DNA of 64,000 bases from Neofusicoccum parvum (Eukaryota > Ascomycota > Dothideomycetes > Botryosphaeriales > Botryosphaeriaceae). Position 1 is the stretch's first letter; every line of letters begins with the position of its first letter. The DNA is taken from contig CP087215.1 of the NCBI GenBank assembly GCA_020912385.1, positions 1,922,001 through 1,986,000 of the forward strand, written 5' to 3'. Under the pieces are notes generated by a model. That model saw nothing but the letters and a program-made list of their open reading frames with translations. It was not told the origin of the DNA and ran no database searches. Both the position numbers and the translations under genes were made by a program. Positions 53,330-64,000 of this stretch are shown here, in pieces.

Positions 53330-56300
53330 TCAGAACATGTGAACTCTCCTTGCCGAGTGGAACATAGCTGGGAGAAAATCTTTGTTGTCGTTCAGATTCT
53401 CAACAGCCGCCTGGAGCTCTTTGGGGGTTCTCTTCAATACTGCGGCACTCAGGTTCTTGTCCAGACGTTCGGCTTGGAACTCGAACCACTTCTCAAACAA
53501 CGTTAGGGCGGTCAGCTCGCCCGCGTGTTTTACAGCAGTAATGCCGAGATCGAGGGCTTGATTGAGAAAGTTGTCGGAGTCGTCATCCACCTCGTCTTCC
53601 GCAGCTGTATCATTCGGCCTCAGACCCCTCATCCATATGGACTCCTTAGCAGATCCTACGACCTGGCTGTTGAGGTAGTCTCGAAGTACGTAGCAGAGCT
53701 TGCGCTTCTTGCGCGACATGTACGTCTGCCAGACTTTCAGGAGACCCGGCTCGGGCATCGCATCATAGAAGTCGATCTTGTCTGTTGCGATGCGGTGGCC
53801 GTAGAAGTCGTGCGTTGAACCGAGCTCCAAGTGGCACAGGAACCAGTTCGCACCGGGGACGTCTGAGAATCGCGCCAGCACCCATTCGCCAGCCACTGCC
53901 TCCAGCTGTGGCTCCTCGATGAATTCAATCATGCGGACGACCTTCTGCTCGTCCCGAGTATGGCTGTCTTTGTCTCCTTCGGTTTCGACTGTCTGAGACT
54001 CGTCATGGTCTTTGCGCTCGGGTAACGTCGAATTGCCGGGAAGCCCGACGGCTTGCTTCCATATCTTTGTCGCCCTTCCTTCGGGTGGTTTGTACTGTTC
54101 ATCCAACACCTTGTTCTGAACGACTTGAACCACCTTGAGCTGTTTCTCCAGAATGTGTTTCTCGCATGAGAAGCTCACTGTGACCTGAGCGAAGCCAGTG
54201 CTGATGCTACACCAGCCAGTAATCTTCTGGTGCGGGCTGACGGCATTGTCAACATGCTTCTGAAGCCTGTCATGTTCCTTTTTCTGGAAGGTGATGATGA
54301 CGCGTTGTATGTCGAAAACGCCCTCAATGCCGGAGTTGTTCACGATGATTGGATTCGGTGAGATCATGCTCTCCATCTCTTCTCGTCTGGTATCTTCCTT
54401 TCCGTTGTCCAACTTTTCATCTTCAAGCGTTATGTTGTCAAAGTCCGGCGGCAGTGTAAGTCTTCTTTCGAGCTTTGGCTGTTCCTTCTCGTGTCCGCCA
54501 CTGTCGCCGTGCTTTCCTTGTAGCAAGAACTCGATGCTATTCAGAAAAGCCTCAACGACGCGGTCCAATGGCTTCCACGCCTCGTCAGTCAACGTATTGG
54601 GAGATCCTATTGATGGTGATGGCGAAGTCTCCTCCTTTACTTTGGGTCGTTTTGCGGTGGGGCTTTCGCTTGAATCGGCAGGTCTTTTCTTGCTGAAAGA
54701 CCCCTTGAAGGGTGATCCAAATCCCATGATATTTTTAATGGGAGCCTTTGCAATTTCAGACATTGAATCACTGTGCATCCTCGGGAGCGAGGGTTTGAGA
54801 AGCCTTTTGGCATCTGAGAAGATATCGTTGCCCGGTTTCGGATTTGTTTCGGAATTCCCGATGGTCTTCTTACCGCAGACTTTTTGGACGAACGTGAGGA
54901 TCTTGCCGATGTCTCGAAGCTGTGGTTCAAGTTCGTTGAATGTGGCTGCCTTGACGATCTCTACTATCCTCTGAATCCAATGCATGGGAAGGTGCTCGTG
55001 CTTGTGTCCTTTGACGAAATTGATGATCTCGCGGAGCATTTTGACAACTTTCTGGAAAGTAGTCATTACCTCGTTGCGCTTCGTGTGTAGTCGGTTGGCG
55101 AGCATCTTGTTGCTCGCTGATTCCTCCTCATCTTGGCATTCGTGGAACGCATGTAGGCTGGATGGGTACAGAGACCGTCCTCGGATCTGACTTCCCAGGT
55201 CCTTACCGGCCCAGTTGAACACGGAGACATCATTGGAAGAAATGATGACCTCGTCAAAGAGTCGAACCAGAGCCTTGGGTAGCCCCTCTGCCATGAAAGT
55301 AGGGAATCTGACCGCCAGTAGACCCATTAAAGAGTACGCACGATCTGTCTCGACTGTGCACTTTCGATTGCATGCGAGTGACATGACTTTGTACGCCGAG
55401 AATTTGTTCCTCAAAGTTCCATTCTGCCAGCGTTTGAGACCTTGTATGTTGCCAAAATTAGCAATATACTGTCTGTCTTTCATGATCGACGTGTTCGCTT
55501 CTGCCACGAGGCATCGGAGTAAGAAGTTGATCACACGTGTCTCGTCACTTTCATGTCTTTCTTCATCGTTCGGCGAAAGGTGATCTTGAAGTCGAGCCCT
55601 GAGATTATGAAAAAGGATGATTCTGTCTCCATCTTCCGGTTTCTGTTCCATGAGAAGCCCCGCGGCTGCGATATGCACGGCGTGGGAGATCAAAGGGATG
55701 ACGGTATCCATATCGAGGCTTTTTGGTAATTGAACAACGAGTTTTTGGAGCAGTAGGATCAGGTCTTGCGAAGCCACAACCTGAGCATCAGCTCCATTCT
55801 GTTGGGTCTGTGGCCGCAATCAGTGGCTGAACGGAGCGTCATAATTAAAAGGAAATCTTACATCACTCTCTGTGCGGCCAGCCATATCCTTCCAGACAGT
55901 CCGTAGCTTTTCCAGTTTTTCTTCTGAAAGTTTCTTGGAGTACAATTTGTCGGTGTACAAATTGATGAACGGGCATAAGTAGTAGTATGGACCGAGGCTC
56001 TCAACCGGTCGATCCAGGGGCCTCCACGCCGAGTTTACATAGAACGTCGTCTTACTTAGGACAAGTTCCTGTAGTGTCCACCCACGCGTAGACCATTCCG
56101 GGCATGCCTCGCGAATGCTGTCGAAATCCGTGATATTGGGTTCAGGTAGAGTATCGCTCTTGAATCGGTGCCATTCTTCGATCCATTCCGTGTCCGAGCG
56201 GGATGTGTCGAGATGTACGAGACAAAATTCGGCGTTAGAGTACCAGTCTCCCATGAGCGAGAGAGAGTCGATGAGCTCGCCCTGATTGGTCTTGTTGATG

Positions 56301-57316
56301 CAACACGTGTCGAGCCAGATGTAGCGTTTCGCGGCCGGGGGAAACGATTTGTCGTTGAAGATCTCTTGGGCTCTCTTGATGGAATACTCGATCTTTTTAG
56401 CCGACCGCCACCGTTGCAGGAGGCCGCTCATCTCGTCGACAGCTTCTCGAACCAGACTGTGGTCTTCGAAAAATTCTCTTTCTGCCTTGGTCGCCTTCCA
56501 GGCCTCTTCCGCCTTGTTGAGTATCTTTTGGGCTTCCTCTACGTCAGTGGCCTTCTGGGAGATTGCGCTCTGCTTGGTTCCGGAATCTTGCTCGACAACG
56601 CTTGTCTCCTTTGGTGGGCCGCTGGACACTGTTGCATCCATCTCCTGTGCTAAGGATTTGAAGACCGCTGACTCCCGCTCGGCGTGTGCAAGCTTGGATT
56701 TGGCGGCATCGAGTTGTTTGTTGGCATTCTCAAATTCTCGGAGAACTAAGGCCGAGCTGATGCGTTTGGAAAGGAGCTTCCCAACAATGAGCTCGTCTGA
56801 GCCATTCAACCCAATACCAGATAGAGCTTGATTGGCTGCCTCATCCAGGGAGTCTTGTGTCTCTTTCTCTTTCTCTTCGAGATCTGCCTTGCATTGGTTC
56901 TTGATGCTGGTCACGTCGTCTCGTCTGGCAATCTTTTCCGCTCTGACCATGGTTCGGTCACGGTCTCTCGCCCGTAAAACATAAGGATAGTCGACTTCAA
57001 GCCCCTTCCAGCTGTGCGAGAGCACGCAGTATTGGCTCGCTTCGTCAATGTCCACATTCTCTACGAGGTTCATGGTCTTAATATCGAACATACGCCTTGG
57101 AGCGCATACCGGCTGCTCAATTGAGGGACCCATAAGCTCGAAATCGAATGCACCTTTCTTCCGATCCGGCACGAAAGTGGGCTTGAATTGTGGCACGAAC
57201 CAGAGGTTCAGGAGGGCCCGCAATTTCTCCGGATTCTTCGCAACATCTTCGAGTGTGGACTCCGATATGCTGATCAGGTCGGCGGCTTTCTCTTTGAGGA
57301 AGTCTACGGCATCCAT
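53330..57316 (-). CDS. large HET-domain protein with helical insertion inside the HET domain
   Basis: Two exons, 55862-57316 and 53330-55807, with a 54-nt intron (GTAAGA donor), giving 1310 residues from ATG 57316. HET motifs are present but far apart: YCVLSHSWKG near 97-105, WLDTCCINK near 334-342 and WSTRGWTLQELVLS later. The 230 residues between the first two are mostly charged helix (EKEKETQDSLDEAANQ, FENANKQLDAAKSKLA, ATDVEEAQKILNKAE), so a coiled coil is inserted. The second exon continues with a helical region containing SACNRKC-like and TDRAYSLMGLLAVRFP, a Ser/Pro/Lys-rich linker, and a C-terminal region ending near FHSARRVHMF. HET proteins trigger incompatibility or regulated cell death; partners are unknown. 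A possible upstream exon is treated separately. Confidence 0.85.
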
Positions 57317-58303
57317 GGCGAAGGTATGGGCTGCTAAAGGATGGTCAGTGTGTAGAAGACAATGCACATTGACATGAGAACTAACGAAAGCCGCGAACCC
57401 GAAATAAAGTATTCACAGTTGAATCGGATGGTTGAAACAGCAGTGGATAGCGTGGTGGCAATGCGACTTTGAATGTGTTTGTTGAGGTAGACACTATTTG
57501 AATGGTCGTTGACCGCTTGGCCTGGTCGAGTTCATCCAACCATTTCACACTGATCTGTGTGGTGCGGAGCACGCACACCGCCGGCAACCCCTCCCGAGCT
57601 AGGATAAGCAAATGAAGACAGCGTTTCTCTTTCTTAATCTGTCGCATTTTCTGGTTTTGCCCCGATACGAACGCTGAATCCGCCATCACGGATAATGGCC
57701 CACCGACCCAATCGTTTGGAACAGGTTGGAGCAATGGATTGTGCGTGTGGAGCCAAGGCTCCACACCAATCTGGTGTGCTCGGACCCGAGATCGATGAGC
57801 TGTCTCATGCCCCCAGCAAGTCCGCATTCTCCTTCCAATCATGTTTGCCATTGGCCTTTTCAGCTCGCTGCCTGAAATGCAGGGCTTGCGATCACAGGTG
57901 ATGCGTGTCAATGCGTTCTGCGAAAATTTCCAGCTTGCGTTCTGATCGGCACTCGGAGCTGATGCCAACCAGTCGTCCTCTCGACAGGGTCCATCACACA
58001 GCCAGCCACTGTAGACAAGCTACTGCAGCTGCAGCACATGCAGAAATCAAAGCTATGGGGCAAGTTTCACCGGTTTTCGGATTGTTACACGTATTGACAC
58101 CGCCTCTTTCCCCGCTCCCGACTTGTCAAAGCTCAGAACTCAGCCTCATTGCTCTTTTTCCCAAGTTTTTGCCGCAACCTGCAAGTGTTTCTTGGGGTAT
58201 GCAAAGTGTACAACAGTACTGCTTGCTCTCTGAACAACACCGATTACTTCATTCGCACCACGCAACCATTTCAATTACAGATATTCTGTTTAAGTAGCAT
58301 ACC
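57317..58303. other. upstream region with possible extra 5' exon of the HET gene
   Basis: A minus-strand frame (57381-57968) is open for 195 codons and ends at a GTTAGT donor; CTGACC and TTTAG follow before the HET start, so an intron from about 57387 to 57334 would join it in frame to AHTFAMDAVDFL. Within it, ATG 57686 starts MADSAFVSGQ, giving about 100 extra residues (for example LLILAREGLPAVCVLRT). Nothing in it was recognised. It may also be a spliced 5' untranslated leader. The right part holds the promoter of the next gene. Confidence 0.45.
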
Positions 58304-59225
58304 ATGGCTTCATACCACCGTATTCTCCAGGTATTCGACAGGTCTGTTGAGGGCAAGAACGTGGAATGCAACTGGTACGTAGGCAGCACAACATGCAATT
58401 TAATACTAATGATGATTATTGGAAAGTGACATCCATCCGTGGGAAATTCTGATTAACGAAGAGCGGTGGTCCGGCAAGATTCGCCTGATCGGATTTGTCG
58501 ACGTCTTCTTCCTCATCTCCTACGCGACCAACGACCGCTTCGAGCACGGCATCATCATCTACAGTAAGCCCTATGCGGTCTATCACTAATAGCTTCGCTT
58601 TTATAGCAATATAGACTGATATTAATCCACAATAGAAGACGATGGCGCCATTCGAAGCACTCTCAAGGATGCTGATGTGGCTGCAAATGACATCAGCTTA
58701 AACTTGGTGAACAAAGAGATGGTGAAAAATAAGAAAGGTACCTGTATTCCTCTTATTCCTTTAGTAGGAAACTTATTAACTCCGCTCCTTTGTGCAACTA
58801 CAGCACCAGAGAAGTACTTCTCCCTCATCGGGAACGACAAAGGCAGCCTTGATTACACCATTGTTAGTCTGGGTCACCCGGTCAGCCTCAGCACGGAATA
58901 TCCGAGATCTGCTTTGCAGAAGTACGAGATCAAGCTTCGCAAAAACAAAGATCCAAGCATGGCTGGTGAGTCCAATCACAGTGTTCAAGTGCGCAGTCAC
59001 GCTGACAACTCTTGCTAAGGGCCTATCCTCCGCGGAATAAATCAGCATACCATCCCAGAGCTGATGCATGACGTTGTTCGTCTGGGGATTGTATCAAATG
59101 CCGAGATGACCGCACATCTTGTTAATCAATTAATGAGTGGCACGCATACTGAAGATACAATGAGGAAATGGATGGCTGCTCTTGGAGGCCCGAGTAGAGT
59201 TGGCCATGGAGCAATTTCAGGCTAG
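58304..59225 (+). CDS. small five-exon fungal protein, unknown function
   Basis: Five exons: 58304-58374, 58427-58563, 58636-58737, 58804-58965 and 59020-59225, giving 225 residues; every junction keeps frame with GTACGT, GTAAGC, GTACCT and GTGAGT donors. Features: MASYHRILQVFDRSVEGKN at the start, then HPWEILINEERWSGKIRLIGF and VFFLISYATNDRFEHGIIIY, a beta-rich middle, an internal APEKYFSLIGNDKGSLDY block, and a C-terminal helical part with MHDVVRLGIVSNAEM and TMRKWMAALGG. I do not recognise the family. No signal peptide or membrane segment. It stands alone between long intergenic tracts and could be lineage-specific. Confidence 0.7.
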
Positions 59226-60877
59226 GAGGGCGCCATGAAGTTTTCTTGCTCTAGGAGGCAAACAACATTAGGCATGGCGTCTTTTGAATCCACGGTAGTG
59301 TTGTTGTTCATACGTGAAATTGAATGAAAGTTGATTCCACGCGTTTGAGCTCCTTTTTTTTCTCTCCCACAGAAAAAACACAAGCATGTGACTATTACCA
59401 AGTGCTTTTCAATATCTATTCCAACATCTTTCCAAAAGTTTCAGGCGGGACGGCCTTGGCCGGAGTAAATAGCGCACTAAGAAGATCAAGCTCCTCATTT
59501 CACCGTCCTACATCTAAGCAATAAGAAAGCAATAGGATCCAAGATTTCCATTGAAGAGCTTTACAACCCTATTAGAAGCTTGCACAGAGGGGTGCTTAGC
59601 TGTGCTGCCCCACTACCCTGATGATAATACCGTTCAAGTCCATTTGGTGGACCGTCGTCGAAGCCATACGCGTATGATGGAATACCTGCTGAAACAATCT
59701 ATAAACCACATATCATATGACGACATACCATGTGCTGAACTTTCTACACAGTCGAATTCTCAAAAGGGCCGCCAAGAGAATAAGGATATTGGAAAATCTT
59801 GAGTTCACTGATCAAGTCGTCCGAAAATGTTTTAACTATCTACGCAAGTAGTTTGCTCACTTAAAGCGTTCCGTATGCCAAGGGACGTCCTTTCTACTAT
59901 CATTTCATTTGTAACCCACTACACCATTGTAGATTCGGCATAATCGACAGACGAAAAGGGATAAGACTTGGGGAATCTGACGATGAGACTTCCTGATTTT
60001 TATTAAGTTTAGTTCTCGGAGCCCCATTGGCTCTACGTCAAGAGTTGCTTTAGGAGCGACTCGGGCAGACTGAGCTCGGACTGAGTCGGAACATACTCCG
60101 TACCAGGTTGCATGCCGCAGCCAAGCACCATATTCCAGCGAGAATATCGGAACCTTAACGGGACCCCACACAGCCACGCTGTGCGAGAGAGCCAAAGTAT
60201 TTAGTACAGCAACTGTTGCTGGCTCGAGACATACTGTCTTAATAATGCAGAGAAACTTCAATGCGTCGATTCTCCACCTGCTTGCAGCACTCGTCTGCCT
60301 CAAATTTGAACCGAATACCTGTTTTCAATCAAGTTCACCCTCTTATTTTGCTCGTCCAAGGCCTTGGCAAGATGCACTGGGGCCCGGAATGGCACGGAGT
60401 TAAGTCTTCCGCCCGTCAACTGCGCTTGAATGCTCCCACACACTGACGGTTCCCAAGCACAATCCCGCATACAAGCGAGCCACACGTCGCCTTTCCCAAA
60501 CCGACCGCATGAGATCATCGCCGCCCACCCATAAGCTTTCGAAGTGAAACCGCCCACGTCGCACCCACCCACGCCTTCCTGATCTGACAAAAGAGAAAAC
60601 AAATATAGTGCGCTCAAAAGGGACAACAGAACATGCGCGTATATGCGTTACACTATTGTACATCCCACTGCCCCCAAACCGTCCAAACCCAACAACTGGT
60701 AGCCCATCGTAAAAGTGGTATAGTGCGCCCTCCCAAAAATAATCCCGTGAACGCATGTCCCTATCATCCCCATCCGTCCGACATTAAACTTTTTTTTTCC
60801 CTCCCCTCCACCGCGGCAAAAATAGCAACAACGCCTCGACACGCGTCATCCTGCCCCCAGCCGCCCCACGCACCACC
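59226..60877. other. intergenic, AT-richer
   Basis: 1.65 kb with no supported gene. Small frames (for example 59551-59802) start without ATG or have no splice partners. It is downstream of both flanking genes. Confidence 0.45.
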
Positions 60878-62477
60878 TCACGGCATTATCTTCCTCCCCG
60901 GATGCCCATCCTCCGACACGGCCAGGTAGGCTCCGTAACCCAGCGGCGCAAACCCGAGCTCCAGGTCGGGGTGCAGGCTCGTGACGTCGGTGGTGCTCCG
61001 CTGGGGGGTGACGGTCAGGCTCCTGTCGGCCTCGTGGCTGGCGGTGATGCTGCTGTGGCCGTCGTCCAAGACGGCGCCGTCGTGGTGGTGCTGCACGCCG
61101 CCCAGGTCGTCCATCAGGATCACCGTGTCGCTCTTGTTCGCGCCGACGCTCTTGCCCAGCGCGCTGGCCCTGTTGTTGCCGGCGCTGTTGTCCGTCTCGC
61201 TCGCGGTGTCAGCGCCGGTCCCGCGGCTCCCGATCGTCGTCAGCGTCGTGCCCGTGCCCCAGAGGCTCCAGCTCCTCTTCTTGCCCACCGCGCGGGCGGC
61301 GCCGCCGCCGCCTCCGTCGAGCGGGGATGGCACGGCGACGGGGTTCTCGCGTGACCGCGCCGACGCGCGCGACTCGTGGTTGCTGAAGACGCAGGGGAAC
61401 AGGCGCACCAGCAGCGGCTTGCAGCACGGCAGGCACGCGCAGATCAGCCCGACGTTGGTCTCGAGCGCCAGGATGATGTAGTTCCACACGCCGTCCCAGT
61501 ACGGGTCGCGCGACTTGAACCAGACGGTGAAGAACCACATGCGGAGGACGCCGGCGACGCAGATGCTGTTGGCCGCGAAGGAGAGAGATGGTCAGGGCGC
61601 GTCCTGGAGGGGGGGAGGGGGGTCGCGTTTTTGAGCGGGGGAGTATGGGGGATTGCAGCTTACATGACACCCACGCAGAAGAGCCCGACGAGGCCTAGGC
61701 GCTGGTCTTTTGGGACGTGCATGCCCCAGATAAAGCGGGCGGGCCAGAGGAAGATGCAGAGATCGCTGAAACTGTTCAGTGCGGCGGTGGTGATCAGGAA
61801 TGCCTGCTGATTGATGCAGTCCCGGTTGATCCTGATGCGGTCCTCTTGGTTTGCTACCGGCGGGCAATTGACGTATTGATCAATCTGGGGGATCATCGTG
61901 CTGATGCACCAGCAGACCGAGTAGATGATGGCGCCCTTGCAGAAGTAGTCGTTGAAGGTTTGCAATGGGAAGATGCGGAGATAGTTCAGGCAGATGGAGA
62001 CTTTGGTCAGGGCCACGCCAATGGGATAGAGTATCTCGAATATGATGTTTATCTGAGCCCGCGGGTTAGCTGCTGCCGTGTGACGAGCGCGGGAACAGAG
62101 TCGCTGCTGGGGCTCACCCTCAGGGCCTCCATGACCCATTCTGGCTTCACGTCCCACAAGTGCCGCGTCAAGTTAAGCCTCATAGTCGAGTACAGGCTGG
62201 TTACTGTCACGGTTGTCAAGCAGGCCTGGGGACACACGACGGTCAGTACTCTGCAGATTGTGAGTGTTAAAATGCGACGCACCCATGCCGGCAGCATGAG
62301 CCAGTCGTCCCAGGCGAGGATGTGGCGGAGAACGGCTCTGCTGTAGAAGCGCGCAGCGACAGCCAATGTCATGAAAACCAACAGCGGTATCTCGATTGAC
62401 GCTATGTAGGGAACGCGGTCGGGAGGGTCGACGAAGTTAGGCGCTGGCCAGTCTGCCGAACCCCCGGCAGCTGCCAT
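60878..62477 (-). CDS. Pth11/SAT4-type rhodopsin-fold integral membrane protein
   Basis: Four exons: 62283-62477, 62118-62225, 61664-62052 and 60878-61565, giving 459 residues. Seven hydrophobic segments fit: near IEIPLLVFMTLAVAARFYSR, ILAWDDWLMLPAWACLTT, IIFEILYPIGVALTKVSICL, GAIIYSVCWCISTMI, QAFLITTAALNSFSDLCIFLWP, RLGLVGLFCVGVMICVAGVLRM and WNYIILALETNVGLICACLP. The DDW in the second region and the FSDLCIFLWP stretch (usually D-[IL]-x-[IL]-x-x-x-P) are signatures of the fungal rhodopsin/SAT4 domain. The C-terminal 170 residues are cytosolic, Ser/Gly/Thr-rich and disordered. Relatives include Pth11-like receptors that sense surface or host cues, but most are uncharacterised. Confidence 0.85.
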
Positions 62478-64000
62478 GATGCATTATGACGCCGAAGGCT
62501 GAAAGGAGCGTGCTGGTCCAAAGAACACAGAGCAGTATAGGAGTGAAATAGATGGGATTGTCTGTGAAAGTAACAAGGGAACAAAAGCTTCGGGGCGCGG
62601 TCAAAGGACACGGAGCGGCGCGCGCACAATAAGATCTGCGTGCATCCCTTCATGTGACGAAACGCTGGGCCACGAGCTTGCCATCGCTGCGGCGGGGCGG
62701 CGGCAGATTATCTGGAGCGTTTTAAGCTTCATCCGGGCCTGGGTATCCTGCCTCCTTTTGGGCGCAGGCGCTGCCTGTGATTGGCCAGCCCGCCAGGAAC
62801 CTCATGGACGCGTTTCCCCCGGGCTCCCTTTCTTTTCATTGAAGTCTTTCAGGCCAGCCGGGCCCCCGGCCATCCAACAATTCTGACTTTCCGATGCAGC
62901 TGGCGCGCCCACTCCGCCCGGCTGCAATCTTGCGCCAGCCCCTTTCCCGGCCTGCTGGCGGCCGGCCGGCGCGCGCTGCAGTGCTCGCAGCAGGAGTGCC
63001 GCGCGCAGCGGGCGGCGCAGGGCGCGTCCGCATGAACCACAACCTGGAGCAGCAGCCGGGGCAGGTTGATCCCTGCGCCGCCAGTGCCGGCGGAACCGCA
63101 CTGGCACTGCCCTGCGCAGCGGCCGGGCGGACTCCGCTCGTGGCTGGCGGTGATGTCCGCCGCGACGTGCTGCGCGGCGGAAAATAGAACGGAGGCCTTG
63201 CCGGTTCGGGTAATTCCCAATCACCAGACGCCCGCTGCGAGTAATGCAGCAATAGCGATGCGCGCCGGAAGCGAGATGGCTGTGTTTCTTTAGGCCCGGA
63301 CGCGTCTCAGGTGCGTGCGTAAGTCGTAGTCTACTTCAACATCTGCTCCCCAGCCCTTCCAGCCTGGCGCGGCCGGGTGCTGGCTTGGCTCCGCTGCTGT
63401 CTGGGCAGTGGCATGCCGGGACAAGAGGCGCGCGTTGGGGCTAGAGAGATTGGTGGCACTCTGGGCGTTCCTGGCGTCGACGGCTTGGTGAGGCGTTCGG
63501 CCGCTAAGGCGGGCAAGGAACATACAGCGGGCGAGGAGTGTGGTTCTGGTGTGGGCTCAGACAAACACCTCCTTAGTAAGAAATCTTCCACCCAACGACC
63601 GCTGCCCCCCGCTGCCGATCACATAACAGCGGAGGCCGCAGCAGGACCCGCACGCCGCGCGGATGGCCGGCGTCCCGCGGGATGGTGTGGACGACCAAAA
63701 CAGCCTCGGCAGCACCTCCAGCCACCGCCCGCCGCCCACACCACCCTCGCTGCATTGCGCGTCCACAACGTACGATGGGCAGCAAAGGAAGGGCCGAGTC
63801 TAGAATCGAAGCAGTGGGAAGTGGTCGAAATCCTAAATTGCATGAGACGCCCCGCCCCCACGGGAGAGGCGTCCGGCTGGACCGATGCGGTCCCCTCCGA
63901 TATGCTCGCCGTTCCCCTGCAGCATCGGTTTCGCGTAGTCCCGAGTCCAACGCAGGGGGCCGTGCCCTTGGAGGTACTCGGCCCGCAGTACAGCAGTCCG
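62478..64000. other. gene-free GC-rich flank
   Basis: The first few hundred bases are the promoter of the Pth11-like gene. Beyond about 62800 the GC content is very high and frames stay open on both strands together. No gene, repeat or RNA was recognised up to the window edge. Confidence 0.45.

Overview
The window is nuclear DNA of a filamentous ascomycete (Pezizomycotina). The genes are spread over both strands and carry short introns, mostly 45-130 nt, with GTAAGT/GTATGT-type donors, GCTGAC-like branch points and YAG acceptors. Fungus-specific families recur: HET, NACHT/STAND, a LaeA/UMTA-type methyltransferase, a Pth11/SAT4-type rhodopsin-fold protein, Atg22-like MFS, DUF2855 and Fox2. I cannot fix the class or genus from sequence alone. 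I saw no tRNA, rRNA, CRISPR array or intact transposon.

Layout. 1-2.5 kb: gene-free, with strong strand-skewed composition. 2.5-6.0 kb: a NACHT STAND NTPase (-) broken by one in-frame TGA. 7.5-9.0 kb: a Rossmann/SAF-domain oxidoreductase of bacterial type (+), including a GC-AG intron. 9.4-9.9 kb: a secreted SnoaL-like protein (-) with a CGG/CCG motif cluster upstream. 10.9-15.4 kb: three conserved fungal proteins of unknown role. 16.2-16.9 kb: a membrane-anchored double-psi-barrel protein (+). 17.1-17.8 kb: a zeta-class GST/maleylacetoacetate isomerase (-). 18.4-19.7 kb: a secreted GDSL esterase (-). 22.3-23.7 kb: a SAM methyltransferase (-). 23.7-28.65 kb: a gene-poor GC-rich tract holding a diverged inverted repeat. 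28.65-33.5 kb: a Tda10/glycerate-kinase-like P-loop kinase (-) and the peroxisomal multifunctional beta-oxidation enzyme Fox2 (+), divergent over 429 bp. 34.5-44.0 kb: an RG-rich N-terminal protein (-) divergent from a 2325-residue ZNFX1-like helicase fused to three CbxX/CfxQ-type AAA+ domains (+). 44.1-45.8 kb: an Atg22-like transporter (-). 47.6-49.5 kb: an expansin-like protein and an atypical SDR (+). 49.6-50.7 kb: a protein holding only a kinase N-lobe (-). 51.5-52.8 kb: DUF2855 (-). 53.3-57.3 kb: a 1310-residue HET protein (-) whose HET domain is split by a long helical insertion. 58.3-59.2 kb: a small five-exon protein of unknown role (+). 60.9-62.5 kb: a Pth11/SAT4-like membrane protein (-).

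How genes relate. Fox2 is the core of peroxisomal fatty-acid oxidation. Its promoter, shared with the kinase, holds one FarA/FarB-type CCTCGG core. The most striking point is in Fox2: the intron between the dehydrogenase half and the hydratase half, if retained, adds GGK-SKL-stop, so it would give a 608-residue dehydrogenase-only isoform with its own peroxisomal signal, while the full protein also ends in SKL. NACHT, HET and possibly the helicase/AAA+ giant belong to groups tied to fungal non-self recognition or nucleic-acid surveillance; placing them in one system is inference only.
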